This document shows positions 24,139 to 34,559 of a stretch of DNA of 64,000 nt, piece after piece; the first letter of the stretch is position 1; the number at the start of each line of letters is the position of its first letter. The position numbers and the translations under genes were made by a program. The notes below the pieces were generated by a model. The model saw only the letters and a program-made list of their open reading frames with translations. It made no database searches and was not told where the DNA came from. Origin of the DNA: Sclerodactyla briareus (taxonomy: Eukaryota; Echinodermata; Holothuroidea; Dendrochirotida; Sclerodactylidae). Where the stretch lies: NCBI GenBank assembly GCA_026419785.1, contig JAODTK010004332.1:62001-126000 (forward strand), written 5' to 3'.

Positions 24139-24429
24139 GTAGGTTAACGATAGCATACAGACATAGAGGTAATGAGTGAAATAGTTATATTATTATTTCA
24201 TGCGTTGAGGGACTGGCTGTTCACCCTGGAAATGCAGATAGTTGAATGATGGGGTCTAATCCTGTTGGGCGTATCAGGTCCAATATAATCACCAGGGTGG
24301 GGGGGGTGGGGGGGGGCAGAGCATAGGGGGTCAACGAGGAAACAATGAACAGGAGGGTGCCCTAGCACTCCCGGCGGACTGACCTCGCTGTGGGCACCAC
24401 GTCCCATGACGGTGCAGGCAGTTCCCACA

Positions 24430-24545
24430 CAACTCCCCCGGACAATTCCCATCCAAATGTGACCCTAACATTAGTCACTAACCCAATTACTGACCCAGAA
24501 AACAATTCCGTTGAGGGGAAATGTCCGGGTGGGAATTGTCCGGTC
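24430..24545. mobile_element. short inverted-repeat element (MITE-like), copy A
   Basis: The arms are GGACAATTCCCATCC on the left (about 24440) and GGGTGGGAATTGTCCGG on the right (about 24527-24543). They are inverse complements flanking a TAACCC/TGACCC-rich centre ending in TTGAGGGGAA. A second copy with the same arms and centre lies at 41262-41395. No coding capacity and no obvious terminal duplication. Confidence 0.65.
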
Positions 24546-24744
24546 ACGGGTTGCAGTCGTGTGAGCAGACTGGTACATGACAAAGGGTTAATGCTCATGA
24601 TAATCTCAGGTCAGCATAGTCCTACTGTTGGTCATCACAAGGATGACTATAAGCATACAAGACATGAATATGAATGTAGAACATTCAGTGCTCCATAGGT
24701 GAACATTAATGATGTGGGCGGACACCAAAAGGTTGAACCATAAA

Positions 24745-24970
24745 TTGCAAGGGCTCTGGACTGCGACTGAGAGGTTGTGAGTTCAAATGAGTGGGTGCCA
24801 CAGTGTAGCGTCGGCCTTCCACCCGGGAGACAGGGGTTTGTTCCCGGTGGTCATACCAAATGACTTTGAAAAGGGGAACTGGTGCCCTTATCGCTGAGAC
24901 ATGTCAGCACAAGGGATTGGAGCAGGGACAAACGAGGCCGTGGGCAACTTGACAAAGGTGCAAGATATAG
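24745..24970 (+). repeat. tRNA-derived SINE, apparently dimeric
   Basis: The first tRNA-like part has GGGCTCTGGACTGCGACTGA, then GTGAGTTCAAAT (B-box-like). The second has GCCTTCCACCCGGGAGACAG, then GGGTTTGTTCCCGG. The tail, with CATACCAAATGAC, GCTGAGACATGTCAGCA and GGATTGGAGCAGGGACAAAC, also occurs at 53640-53800, so the two are one family. Confidence 0.6.
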
Positions 24971-25451
24971 GCTGCACGCCTTCCTGGGCATTGGAAAGGT
25001 TCGATCCTCTGGTAGGTAAGTATACCATGAACAATAAAAATGAAAAAATACTGTGGGGAACTGATCAGCTCACTGTATGCATAGAGCAAGGACTCCAGCT
25101 TCAAGATTCTCTCTACCCAGGGGCTAAATGGGGACATAAGAGATTGGTAAACAGCGAGTTAAGCTGCGTCTTGCCATATACCCCCCAGATGAATGCCACC
25201 AGTTCCTATGAACAGAGTGATTTCCGGTCTGGCGTTTTAGACATGGCAATGACATGATTATGGTGCTATGTAACCCAGATATACAGATAATACCCAGATA
25301 TCAATGTATCAATATCATCGGACGCGGTAGGAATGGTAGGCATTACACTATGAAGAGATTCGTTTTGGCCATCAATGTGACTAATTTGTGTGAAATCTCG
25401 AAGTTTGGTCTTATTTTTTTCCCCCCTTCATTCCGAAAGATGGCGGTCCAG

Positions 25452-25548
25452 TCCTGAGCGGGTACCTATGAGTTCAAGCTGTATGCAGGCAAGGTGGGCG
25501 GACCTGACCAGCTTTGACATTGATGGCGTCCTACAAAGGGGAGGTTTG
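25452..25548 (+). CDS. LLTP gene exon candidate
   Basis: An upstream pyrimidine tract (TTTTTTTCCCCCCTTCATTCC) and the donor TTTG|GTACGTGAG frame the exon. One frame reads TYEFKLYAGKVGGPD. After a slip, another reads ADLTSFDIDGVLQRGGL. Both are beta-strand-like, as expected between 20 and 46 kb of this gene. The exact acceptor is uncertain. Confidence 0.38.
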
Positions 25549-26120
25549 GTACGTGAGGTTGCTTTGTACGTATACAGTGATATGACATTAACTCATATTT
25601 TTTATATTGCCCACCGTGGACCGTGGACATAGGCAACTATTCAGATAGCACTTTAGTTCCGAGTTTTTCATTTTTCTCTGGTTAATTTTCTGCTCAATTA
25701 TGGCACCACCACAGTTAGTGAATCAGTGAAAAGAAATCTAAAAGTTATATAACATGATAGAGAGGTTGCATTGGAATTTTCAACAAATTGCCGTGCGAGT
25801 GTGGCAACCCCACTGGTTCTATGTTAATGGATTAAAGATGTGGTCAGTGGATCACGGGAGTTCTAATCAAATAGTCGTGTGTTAAGATGTCGATATGTTT
25901 TGAGTTTTCCTGCTGACTTTTATCGGATTACATTTCTGCACTGCACCACATTGTCTTCTGTATCAACGGTCTTTGTCAAATTGTATAGATTTTTTTAACG
26001 TTATTTTTCAGCTGTGTTCAAATTGTCCAAACTGCTAAACCGTAGATCCTCGATGTCGCTTATTATAACACGCTGTTACGGAAAAAACTTATAAATTTAT
26101 AGAGGGGGTTTCTATATCAG

Positions 26121-26466
26121 TGCGTGTAGTGGCACTTCCAATATTGGAAGCGAAATTAAAATTCGGACAAGACATTGGAACAGAGTAAGACGGACTACAG
26201 AAATGTTGGCGCACGCAGAAAGAAATGTAATGATGTTTGTGCATGGCAGATGAAAGCCACGCGGGAAAAATCTGAAATATCAAGTTGAACACAAGAATCT
26301 ACTGACATGTGATAGTACAGTGAGAGGTTATAGAAGAACTTGCACTGGTATTTGAGATTTGTATGGAACTTGTGACGAACAGCGCTTTGGGGCAGAACCT
26401 GATCAAGGAAATAGTCTGTACTAAGAGGCGTTGAGTGCAAATGCAGCTTTGGGAACTCATAAACAG
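26121..26466 (+). CDS. LLTP gene exon, about 346 bp, frame-broken
   Basis: Acceptor GGGTTTCTATATCAG and donor AACAG|GTGACA bound the exon. Three consecutive blocks in different frames are protein-like: RVVALPILEAKLKFGQDIGT, then EMLAHAERNVMMFVHGR with KNLKYQVEHKNLLTC, then EELALVFEICMELVTNSALG with QLWELINR. The last runs straight to the donor. The mix of helix and strand with frequent charges fits an LLTP. The minus strand has a 126-codon frame, rich in His, Cys and Phe, which looks like an antisense shadow. Confidence 0.42.
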
Positions 26467-26683
26467 GTGACATTCTCTGTTTTTGGGTGGTATGATTATT
26501 AGGCAACCCTTCGGTGTGGTGTAAAATTGAGCATATTTTCAGAACTGAGTGCGGAATGGTCAGCAAGACCGTCAAGGAAGAGCCTTACACAACACACAAA
26601 CAATATTACGACTTCGTAGTTACCTGCTCAGCATACTGCGGCGCGTATAAAACCATATCCAATTTACATTGGTCTTTGTACAG

Positions 26684-26790
26684 GATTCCGCGTCTCAGGA
26701 AGCAGGCGCAAGGAGCTTGCTCAGGGCAGTCTTTAACGCGCCCCTATGGATAACAGACACGCAGATTCGTCGTTAGGCTACGGCGAGCTT
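26684..26790 (+). CDS. possible small exon before a strong donor
   Basis: Acceptor TTGGTCTTTGTACAG and donor GAGCTT|GTGAGT enclose 107 bp. One frame reads FRVSGSRRKELAQGSL, then a stop, then RAPMDNRHADSSLGYGEL. The splice sites are good, but the peptide has no recognised motif. Confidence 0.3.
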
Positions 26791-27734
26791 GTGAGTAGGT
26801 GGGGAGATTGGTGTGTGCATATCCTAAAAAGTGGTGTTCTGCGTCGGGGGATAAGCATAGGGGTTTTGTACATGATTATAGCAAGTGTTAAACAAAGCTT
26901 CTCACGCAGCGCAACCAGCTACTTCGAAAAGTAAATGTTAATTTCACCCGAACCGGTAATGGCGGCGAATGCAAAATTTGTACAAGCGCAGGCCCCATGC
27001 CATCATGGCTTTCCTAAAAAAGGGCGCGCTTAAGCAGTTAGAAATGCCCGATCGTGTGAAATGAAAAATGTTTTATAGCGTTGTTTTAATTGCAACAGAG
27101 AATCAGTCTAGCCAACAACATGTAATAAAAGGTACAACTGCTAGATCAATGCTGGCAATAGAACCTACTTGCCATGTTCTACTTAACCTAATGGCATCTC
27201 TGCACAACCCCCGAGCGCAAACACTTGACAAAAAGTGAAATTATTTGAACCACAGGTATGGCTAAACCAGGACAGTTTTGGATGAAAAATGAGAAGGGCA
27301 ATTGGGGTTGCCACTTTTTGGACTATGTGGTAAAAAGAAACTGCCCAGTCTTGACATAATATTGAGGGGTGGTTGCAGGGTTGCCAATTTGGGTAAGTAT
27401 TCCCAGTTCACAGATTCACAAAACCCGTCCTGTGGTTTTGTGGATTTTAGTTCACTCAATGGTTTGAGCTATCAGCATAACTGTATACACACACATACAA
27501 GTATGCAGATAGAAACTAATAAAAAGTAGGGTTGGGCGTGGGGCAGAGTAACAAATGACATGTGCTGATTAATGTGGATTCATGCAGTGTACAGGACATA
27601 TAGGCTTTCTTGATTTGTATGACTATGTATAAACCACAGTATCCATTCCGAAAGCAAAGGAAGAGTGAATTCACATGCAAAAGCTACAATCCTCCAAAAG
27701 AATGTTGGGACAAAACAGCGCAAAACGTACGCTA

Positions 27735-27880
27735 AGTTGGTATCCCGGTGCTGAACATCACCCCTCCCTTAAAAAAGCAATAACCCCATGCCCCCACAAT
27801 CAATGTTGATGATCATGTAGCATGGGGTGAAATCAACATGATCGGGGGAGTGGGGTTTGTCAGGATTTTTCAAGGATGTC
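27735..27880. mobile_element. palindromic repeat element, copy A
   Basis: It shares AAGTTGGTA ... GAACATC, then CAATCAATGTTGATGATCAT then GTAGCA with the copy at 28945. The core can fold: CCCCACAATCAATGTTGAT pairs with a degraded ATCAACATGATCGGGGG arm. No coding capacity. Confidence 0.65.
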
Positions 27881-28944
27881 GAGGCCCTTCACTAGTGTAA
27901 GAAAGAACACATGACTGTAACTCATTTTGCGGCAGATTGTCAGCGCAAAAGGTCATTTTATTAACTGGGGTGGGGCGTGGGGTGGGTCTGGGCAGAGAGT
28001 ATATTGATGGGGGGTGTGTGCCTGAGTGAAGTATTCTGGTATATTGGTCATGAGGAATGGAATTACACCAATCGTCACATGTAGTGTTTGTTTCTGCTGG
28101 GGCAATTATGATTCGTGCCGAGGATGCCTCCGTTGTGGTGCTAATGGCGAATCGAGGCGCTTAGCCGCACAGTAAAGCCACGTTATTTGAGCGTTTTTCA
28201 GCTGAAGTGGTCTAGTCGCATGCATTGCAACTTGTTTCGGACTGATTAAATATAACTACCACTAGTTTAGATACTTTCTCGCAATGATAATTCTATTCTT
28301 CCCATATTTTCAGTCGGTGGGCCTGATTTGAATAAAGATATGATCTTCACGAATTGCCTTTAATTTTATGGGTTTTGCACCGTCACCTCCATTCAAAATA
28401 GTTGTTCTGCGGTGTGCTGACTGTAGGGAAATCACAACCATCCCGGGGATGCTACTAAATAAGCAGTTCCTGGACCAATATTATGATATCATGGTAATGG
28501 AATACATTAGTCTGTTAAGGAAAACTGACTTGGAATTGTGTGATTTACATCACCGCTCATAGGGTGTCCCACTGAGTCAATGAGGCATGGCGTTCAGAAG
28601 TGGTGACATAGTTTGAAACATAGGGGATGTGGGCAAGACGAAAGTAGAACTCCTGCCTACCTACAAGAACAAAAGACGTTAAACGTGCTATTCAGAAGAG
28701 TGGAATTTTAATCGGGAGTCATTTTATAGAATGAGTCATTGAAAAGTATGGGACACCCGCCCCCCTAGCGATAGCGTCGACTCGATAGAGCTTTTCAGGG
28801 ATGCTCGCACCTACCTCAGAATTCTAAACAAATCCCGAAACACCCCACCTTGCATAAATGTGCACCAATCTTAAAAAAGGGGCACAAGCAGCATTGAACC
28901 TCCAATTAAAACAGCGATGAACTAATCATGGTGTCTGTTAAGTT

Positions 28945-29090
28945 GGTAATTGCGGTGCGAACATCGCCCATCCCGGACAAAATGCAAAAACCCCTACCCA
29001 GCAATCAATGTTGATGATCATGTAGCACGATGACATCAACATTGATCGCGGGGAGGGGGTTTTTCCCAGGGTATTTTCTGTGAGGATTAT
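28945..29090. mobile_element. palindromic repeat element, copy B
   Basis: Arms of about 30 bp face each other: AACCCCTACCCAGCAATCAA then TGTTGATG, and CATCAACATTGATCGCGGGG then AGGGGGTTTTT. The loop is ATCATGTAGCACGATGA. Shared outer sequence shows that copies A and B derive from one longer element about 1.2 kb apart. It probably is a MITE or hairpin-forming foldback repeat. Confidence 0.68.
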
Positions 29091-29711
29091 AGGTAAATAT
29101 GACACAATTGCATCTAATTACATGCTCGATGTGTTTTGTGCCATGTTCACCCCTCTAAAACTGAAATATCATTAGTGAGTCTCTAAACATGGCTTCCTAT
29201 AAAGGGTCATGATTGAAGTCAAAATTATCAGGAAGTAGAACCAATTTGCCAAATGGTTTTAGTCATCCGGGAATCCAGTGTTTCTGGAGAGAAAAAAAAA
29301 ACAGTTTGAACTCCAGTCATTGGGCAAAACCCCTGAATCTCAGTGGTTCTGGATTCAGTAACCAGTTAGCAAGTTCAAGTGGCGTGGAATATTGGTTTGA
29401 ATCAACAGGTGTGGACGGCGTTCAGCTCATGACAAAATATCTCATAACTTAACTGTATAAATAACCCTGCTGGATAAATGTTTTTCTCTGGCCTTCAGGG
29501 AGACAGGAATCATTCATTTCTTCATGGGACACCGGGCACAGCAAAGGACCGAACCCTATGGGCTTGAGTGGGGACTTCCATACAGATACCAAGGTCTTAA
29601 ATGCCGCTCTCCTCTGGCCAAACCACAATAGCGAGATAGATAAACGGTTAATCTACTTCTCTTCCCCCCACTCACTCACTCCCTTACTTACTTTCACTCA
29701 CTAACTTACAG

Positions 29712-29894
29712 AATCATTGCGAGCCGTTGCGAGTTCTTATTATCTGCCCACGCACATGATGCTGGATCATTGGTAGGCTTCCTTCACCCCTACCCCTTCA
29801 ATCATATGTTCCAATCACTTCTTGCCGAAGTGCCAGGTGGCAGATTGGAGCGATCAACAAGGATTGAGTCACCTCTTCACACATATGTACTCGA
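29712..29894 (+). CDS. intact 61-codon exon with excellent splice sites
   Basis: A long pyrimidine tract ends in TTCACTCACTAACTTACAG, and the donor is CTCGA|GTAAGT. One frame is open across all 183 bp. It reads IIASRCEFLLSAHAHDAGSL, then VGFLHPYPFNHMFQSLLAEV, then PGGRLERSTRIESPLHTYVL. It enters with 1 nt and leaves with 2 nt of a split codon, which matches the phase of the exon at 30485. It is the cleanest exon in the window, yet I recognise no domain in it. It is assigned to the LLTP gene by position and phase. Confidence 0.5.
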
Positions 29895-30484
29895 GTAAGT
29901 CATGGAGCTCTGATGTTTGAATATCCTATGTTTTTGGTGCACCACCTTGATTGCGTCCACCGGAGGGAGAGAGATCATTTACTCACTCAATCACGCTCCC
30001 CCTCACCAATCAGAATGACTATTAAGAGAGGTATATTCATGGCAATAGGTGTGACGGAGCCATTGAACACGTAGAGAAAGTGGTAGTCGTTCTTCAATGA
30101 AATAACTAACACCCAAGCTGTTCTTTGATGAAAAGCTGATCGTTCCTGTCTCAAAGCATGGGGAGATATCAGATGGCAAAAGTTGGCAATATCGTACGGC
30201 TTATTTGTAAATTGCACCACTATTTGAAAACGCCACAATTTTTCCCATCCCAGTTTTCAGATGTTCTTGTGATAAGTATGGGGGGGGGGGAACTGTAAAG
30301 TTTTGTGTTGGAGGATTTTATTTTTTGGTAGTAGGAGTTTCCAAAGATGTTTCTGCACACTGTTAGTGGCGTCGAACTCCACCGTTCCCTCATGACCTTT
30401 GAAACATATCTTATTCATTCAATTACTGGCTTATTATACCTAACATTAGAGGTCAAATTTAAAAAACTGATGACATTGGTGCAG

Positions 30485-30652
30485 GTGCCATTTCACGCTT
30501 TGATGTAACCGGCGGGTTGCTTCTTTGTTCAATTTGAGTGATGTAGAAAACGAGGAACACTCGAAGGGAGTGCAGGTGAGATGGTTGATGGGAGAATTGG
30601 AGTATACAGCACACTTCACCTACACGGACGAGTCCGACTCCTACCATGCCAG
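30485..30652 (+). CDS. LLTP gene exon, one in-frame TGA
   Basis: It is bounded by acceptor GACATTGGTGCAG and donor CATGCCAG|GTAGGT. In the phase dictated by the previous exon it reads CHFTL, TGA, then NRRVASLFNLSDVENEEHSK, then GVQVRWLMGELEYTAHFTYT ending DESDSYHA. The final strand-rich stretch (VRWLMGELEYTAHFTYTDES) is typical beta-sheet lipid-carrier sequence. It exits with 2 nt, agreeing with the next exon at 30963. Confidence 0.5.
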
Positions 30653-30962
30653 GTAGGTTTGGTTTGGTGACACCGAGTTTTGGCTTTTCCCCCTGACTTG
30701 GAAGGGTCGGTCATCAGGTTGGTTCGCAGATAAATCTGAAGTCAGCCTACAGGGGCAGAGCAGGCGGTTTGTCACATTGAACGGTGAGTTTACCACATGA
30801 CAGACCCACACAAGGTGTGACTGCCTGTTATAGTGTTACTGAGGTGAAAAGAGTGTCACTTTATGAACTCGGGGCCAGAAAGTACCTATGAAGGGGATAT
30901 CCAGAAAACAGATCAATAGCAAGAAAAAGTCAGGAATTTGTCTAAGGATTACTTTTGTTCAG

Positions 30963-31108
30963 GAGGGTTGGTGTCCTTGAACGATGTTTTGAGGCTGGGG
31001 ACATGGTAGAACTTCTGGCAGATTGGAACCAGTAATCGGAACAGTCAACTTAAAACATGACTGACAGTGATGTCGCAAGCACCAGAAATGCAACGACAAT
31101 GCACACAG
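30963..31108 (+). CDS. LLTP gene exon candidate, two in-frame TAA
   Basis: Acceptor TACTTTTGTTCAG and donor CACACAG|GTGACT bound the exon. In the predicted phase it reads RVGVLERCFEAGDMVELLAD then WNQ, TAA, SEQST, TAA, NMTDSDVASTRNATTMHT. The same frame continues after each stop. Either the stops are real nonsense changes or paired indels restore the frame. Confidence 0.38.
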
Positions 31109-31743
31109 GTGACTGGGCACCGGGTGGGGGGGGGGGGGGCGGGGGGGACTGGTCAATAGGAGCCCCGGTGAAACTAAATTATCCCACTGTTCCTATAGGG
31201 CAGCCAGACTTGCGCCACCAGCTGTCGATTTCACTTTGGGCAATTTGTCCCAGGGGTCAGGTATCCAACAATGTCTCCCATTTTCTTTCATTTGGCGTCT
31301 TGACTGACTACTGATTTGGAGCGAATATCAGTATATAGAATCAACAGGAAAATACAAGGACCACTCAGAGGACTTGACAAAGTGGGGAAAACAGATTAAT
31401 TAATAGTGTAAAGAGGAGGAAAAGGAAAATCTTAAACTATTGGGCCAAAATGCATATACAACATTTTGGGGCAAAATGGTGCATCCAAAAAATTTGGGAA
31501 TTTTAATTCCGTTGGAGATTTGGATATCTCAGCAATTTCTGTTTCCAGGTGATGATTCGGGACTTGAATTAGGGTGGGATTCTTCACGTGCAGAAAAGGA
31601 GCAGTAGAAATGTGAAAAATTAGTTTTACGGAGAAGTTTTTCGTCAGAAGGGAAGAACTGTAGGATGAAGATCTTTCGGGTACATGGACATTCGATCACT
31701 TTGCAAGGAAAATATTCTATAGAATACTTCAGCACTGATGCAG

Positions 31744-31989
31744 GTACCATTGTATTCCATATTTTATGCGCGGGAGAATTGTTTCTATTGATACGCAAAG
31801 TGTAAATTACCGAGATCAAGTCGAACAAGAAGAGCGCTACACGAGCCGGCCTCACTGTGGGGGGAGAATACGTAAGCGCGATTGACTCGACCATCCAGAT
31901 TCGGGACGGTGTGTTCAGACGCTGGATGCTGCCCTCACTGGCGGTGAACGATCCATTGTGATAGCTGCAAAGCATAACTCCGGCATGAG
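31744..31989 (+). CDS. LLTP gene exon, strongly protein-like
   Basis: It starts after ACTGATGCAG and ends at a possible donor, CATGAG|GTACTC. The frame reads TIVFHILCAGELFLLIRKV, TAA, then TEIKSNKKSATRAGLTVGG, then EYVSAIDSTIQIRDGVFRRW, then MLPSL. After a slip it continues GGERSIVIAAKHNSGMR to the donor. Alternating polar and hydrophobic residues are as expected for the LLTP beta-sheet region. A 148-codon minus-strand frame overlaps but contains no recognisable motif. Confidence 0.45.
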
Positions 31990-32376
31990 GTACTCTAGAT
32001 GTTCCTGACTTTGTCCAAAATACGGGGGGCAGAGTCAGAAAGTCGATCTATTCTATAATACCCCTTCGTGGCATTGGATCCGCTTTCTCATTGTTCCACC
32101 CCCCACCCCCCCTCCTCACATTTAGCTTGATGATTTCATTAGCTTTGGACCTTGTTTAGATATGTGACTGGCTGCCAGGGTGGCCTTGTATGGCTGGCGC
32201 AGTTCCTTATAGATGAGTCAGGGCCAGGCATGGTACCTTGCCCAGAGGAGTGCCCGTATAAAGGGGCCAATGAGATAGGGGACACGAGATGGGACTATAG
32301 AGACAGTATCACATCAAATTACCTAGCCCCTCAAATGCCCTAGCAATTGGTAACCAAATGATTAACTCTTTGATGA

Positions 32377-32560
32377 ACCAACCAACTCTCTTGGTCCTCC
32401 GAGTGGCACATAGAAGACTAGACTTTTTGGCGGTGGAACAAACTTGTCGTGGTTGGTCCGAGTCAGATTGGCCAGTCAGTGTGCAGCATAATTGTTTCCT
32501 TAACCAACCAAATCTCTTGGTCCTCCATAGTGGAACATAGCAAGACGGAGATTTGGCGGT
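32377..32560. repeat. local direct duplication of about 125 bp
   Basis: ACCAACCAACTCTCTTGGTC then CTCCGAGTGG at 32377 recurs as ACCAACCAAATCTCTTGGTC then CTCCATAGTGG at 32503. A further related fragment (GGAACAACTTGTAGTTTGTC, then AGTCAGATTGGCCCA) lies at about 32927-32985. It may be a decayed tandem or two insertions of the same repeat. Function unknown. Confidence 0.55.
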
Positions 32561-32652
32561 CATGTCGCAGACCCGGAGGATGCTCCAGCAAAGATAGCTC
32601 TAAGATAAGCATTGAGACATACTGACTAACTAGTGGGGAGACCTGTGACTAG

Positions 32653-32770
32653 ATTGCTTGGATGAATAAGGTTCGCAACTCAAGCGACATCAGCATACAG
32701 TTTGAGGAAGCAATGTCCACTGATCAGTCGGATAGACGAGACTCAACCTACTACTACTACATGAGGATCC
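32653..32770 (+). CDS. LLTP gene exon candidate
   Basis: It starts after GGAGACCTGTGACTAG and ends at GGATCC|GTATGA. One frame is open and reads IAWMNKVRNSSDISIQFEEA, then MSTDQSDRRDSTYYYYMRI. The strand DISIQFEEAM followed by a polar turn and an aromatic strand fits a beta-sheet lipid carrier. The TAC TAC TAC TAC run is a short microsatellite within coding-like sequence. Confidence 0.4.
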
Positions 32771-33072
32771 GTATGATTAGAGTGATGATGACCTCAAATG
32801 AACATTAGGTTAGGGAAAAACCCCAAGACACGGGAATAAGTGAAATGGCAGAAGGGCTGCTGGTGAACTAGAAGACTAATGGCTACCACATGCAGACCAG
32901 GCCCTCACAATGAACTTACTGGGGTGTGGAACAACTTGTAGTTTGTCCAAGTCAGATTGGCCCAGGTTCAGTGTTGCAGCATAATTTTCCGAAATGAGTG
33001 TTTGGGCTGTCAGACAGTTTGATGGTGTTGTGTTTGATTTGAGGCTAGTTTTGACCCAAGTTTTCCCTGCAG

Positions 33073-33137
33073 GAAGGGCAAGGACGACTTGCGGGAAGCG
33101 CTAACAGGACCTTAGATTTCGTTGAAGGTTGCTGGGA
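33073..33137 (+). CDS. short exon candidate, fully open
   Basis: Acceptor CCCAAGTTTTCCCTGCAG and donor GCTGGGA|GTGAGT enclose 65 bp. One frame reads EGQGRLAGSANRTLDFVEGC then W with no stop, leaving 2 nt. Its phase does not match the 32770 donor, so an exon or an indel is missing between them. The next exon downstream is at 34419, beyond the foldback element. Confidence 0.38.
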
Positions 33138-33239
33138 GTGAGTAAAGGATATCTTCTTACTTGTGTGTCTGTGAAAAAACCTGGAGACCAATGAGCTAGA
33201 GCATTCAGGAATTTATATTCTGAAAAACATTATACTGGG

Positions 33240-34405
33240 CGTTCCATTATAAAAATTACTCTACAAGTCTTATAAAAAAATCTCATGAGTATCTACATGA
33301 GAAATTTGGACCAATCTATGAGATCTCATGAGAAATGGTCCAATTTGCTCATGTAGGGTCTCATGAGAAGTATATGAGAAAATCTCATGAAGGAACTCAT
33401 GAGCAAATTCTCATGAGAACTCATGAGAAAAATTTCTCATTTGGTTCGTGTAAAGGATTACTTGCCCACTAAAGCGCGCAACCCAAGTCAATATTATCCA
33501 GAACCAGATTAGAACATACGCCAACCATTGTTTCAGATACATAGCAAATAGTAATGTATTTCACAACATTAAACCTGACAATTCATGACTTTTCAGGAAT
33601 TTTGCATGCGATATAGGCGGCCCTATCGATACAATTCCCATCCCAAGCCGCGATATCACTTCACCACTCGATCATGCACCTGACTTCCGAATCAGACCCA
33701 ATCCATATTCATTCACCCTCCAAAAATTCCATGCCCCACTTCACAGCGCATGTGCGATGAACACACCACACCACAATCTATAAACCATCAGCTGCTAGCC
33801 CGTGTTTATAACCCCCCTTTTGAGCAAGGATTACCATCTTTAATTCAATATATTTCAGCTCACTTGGAAATCCTTGCAATCCAATTAAATGTACTAAATA
33901 AAAGAATATAGAAACAGTTCCCCCCCCCCCCAAAAGAAACATTTCAAAACAAATTTGTCAGATCCAAACTGATTTGCGCCCAATTTTAAATAGGCCTATA
34001 GACAGCATGTGTTAGGCGCTATGCTGTTTGCACTACACACTGCTTATGACACAGTATGTATTGCATGGTACCCCAGCACAGGTGAAACAAAGGGGTGGAC
34101 CTTGTGTATTAGTTTCACTCCACTGATTTATTGATTTTTTTTTCTCATGTGTTCGCAAGTAATCCTCATGAGTTCTCATATGACTCAGCTTATCTCGTTT
34201 GTCCTCATACAATTCCATGTATCCTCATAGATCTCATGATCCTCATATTCCTCATGAGTCATTTCTCATGAGTCTACCTCTAGCTAGCTCCATTTCTCAT
34301 GAGTTCTCATGAGAGCTCATACAATGCTCTATGAGATTCATGAGAATCTCACATGATGGGGGGGGGTTCTCATGAGACTTCATATGAGGTCATTTTTATA
34401 AGGGT
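33240..34405. mobile_element. foldback DNA element with TCATGAGA subrepeats
   Basis: Both ends are arrays of TCATGAGA/TCTCATGA variants (33285-33450 and 34140-34385), and TCATGA is itself palindromic. The outermost bases are also inverted: CATTATAAAAATTACTC near 33245 against GGTCATTTTTATAAGGGTT near 34390. An internal GGATTACTTGC is likewise present in both orientations. The 700-bp centre has no ORF. This is the structure of a foldback transposon or a non-autonomous element with terminal subrepeats. It lies in an intron, and its right end is about 13 bp from the next exon's acceptor. Confidence 0.7.
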
Positions 34406-34418
34406 TTTGCTTCCGCAG

Positions 34419-34557
34419 GGTATCAGCCATGATTCTTTCTCTCCTGCGGTTTCTCCAACTACCCCGAGAGGAGTTTCCGTCTGAATGGTGACATTGAAGC
34501 GTCCAGGCTGCACACCAGTGATTTCAAGTTCTGTTACCGGTCAGACAACATGCATTG
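34419..34557 (+). CDS. LLTP gene exon, strongly protein-like
   Basis: Acceptor GGGTTTTGCTTCCGCAG and donor GCATTG|GTGAGA bound the exon. The main frame reads FFLSCGFSNYPERSFRLNGD, then IEASRLHTSDFKFCYRSDNM then HW. This amphipathic strand pattern, with NYPxRSFxLNG, resembles the repeated beta-hairpins of apoB and apolipophorin. A one-base slip in the first 15 bases joins it to the phase of the preceding exon. The foldback element abuts its acceptor. Confidence 0.52.
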
Positions 34558-34559
34558 GT

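Noticed and set aside
30600..30780. Hammerhead ribozyme (GGACGAGTCC and a CTGATGA on the minus strand)
   Set aside because: The pieces occur, but no conserved GAAA and stem III combination could be assembled with correct spacing.
30730..30783. 54-bp exon (ADKSEVSLQGQSRRFVTLN)
   Set aside because: The splice sites look acceptable, but its phase does not match the 30652 exon, whereas skipping it lets 30652 join 30963 in phase.
31529..31975. 148-codon minus-strand open frame, and similar ones at 26195, 36827, 42081, 20763 and 22303
   Set aside because: Each lies opposite a plus-strand exon with splice sites and protein-like sequence. The minus translations are rich in His, Cys, Phe and Ser without motifs. 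Antisense frames of coding exons are often open. I keep some doubt for 20763-21056.
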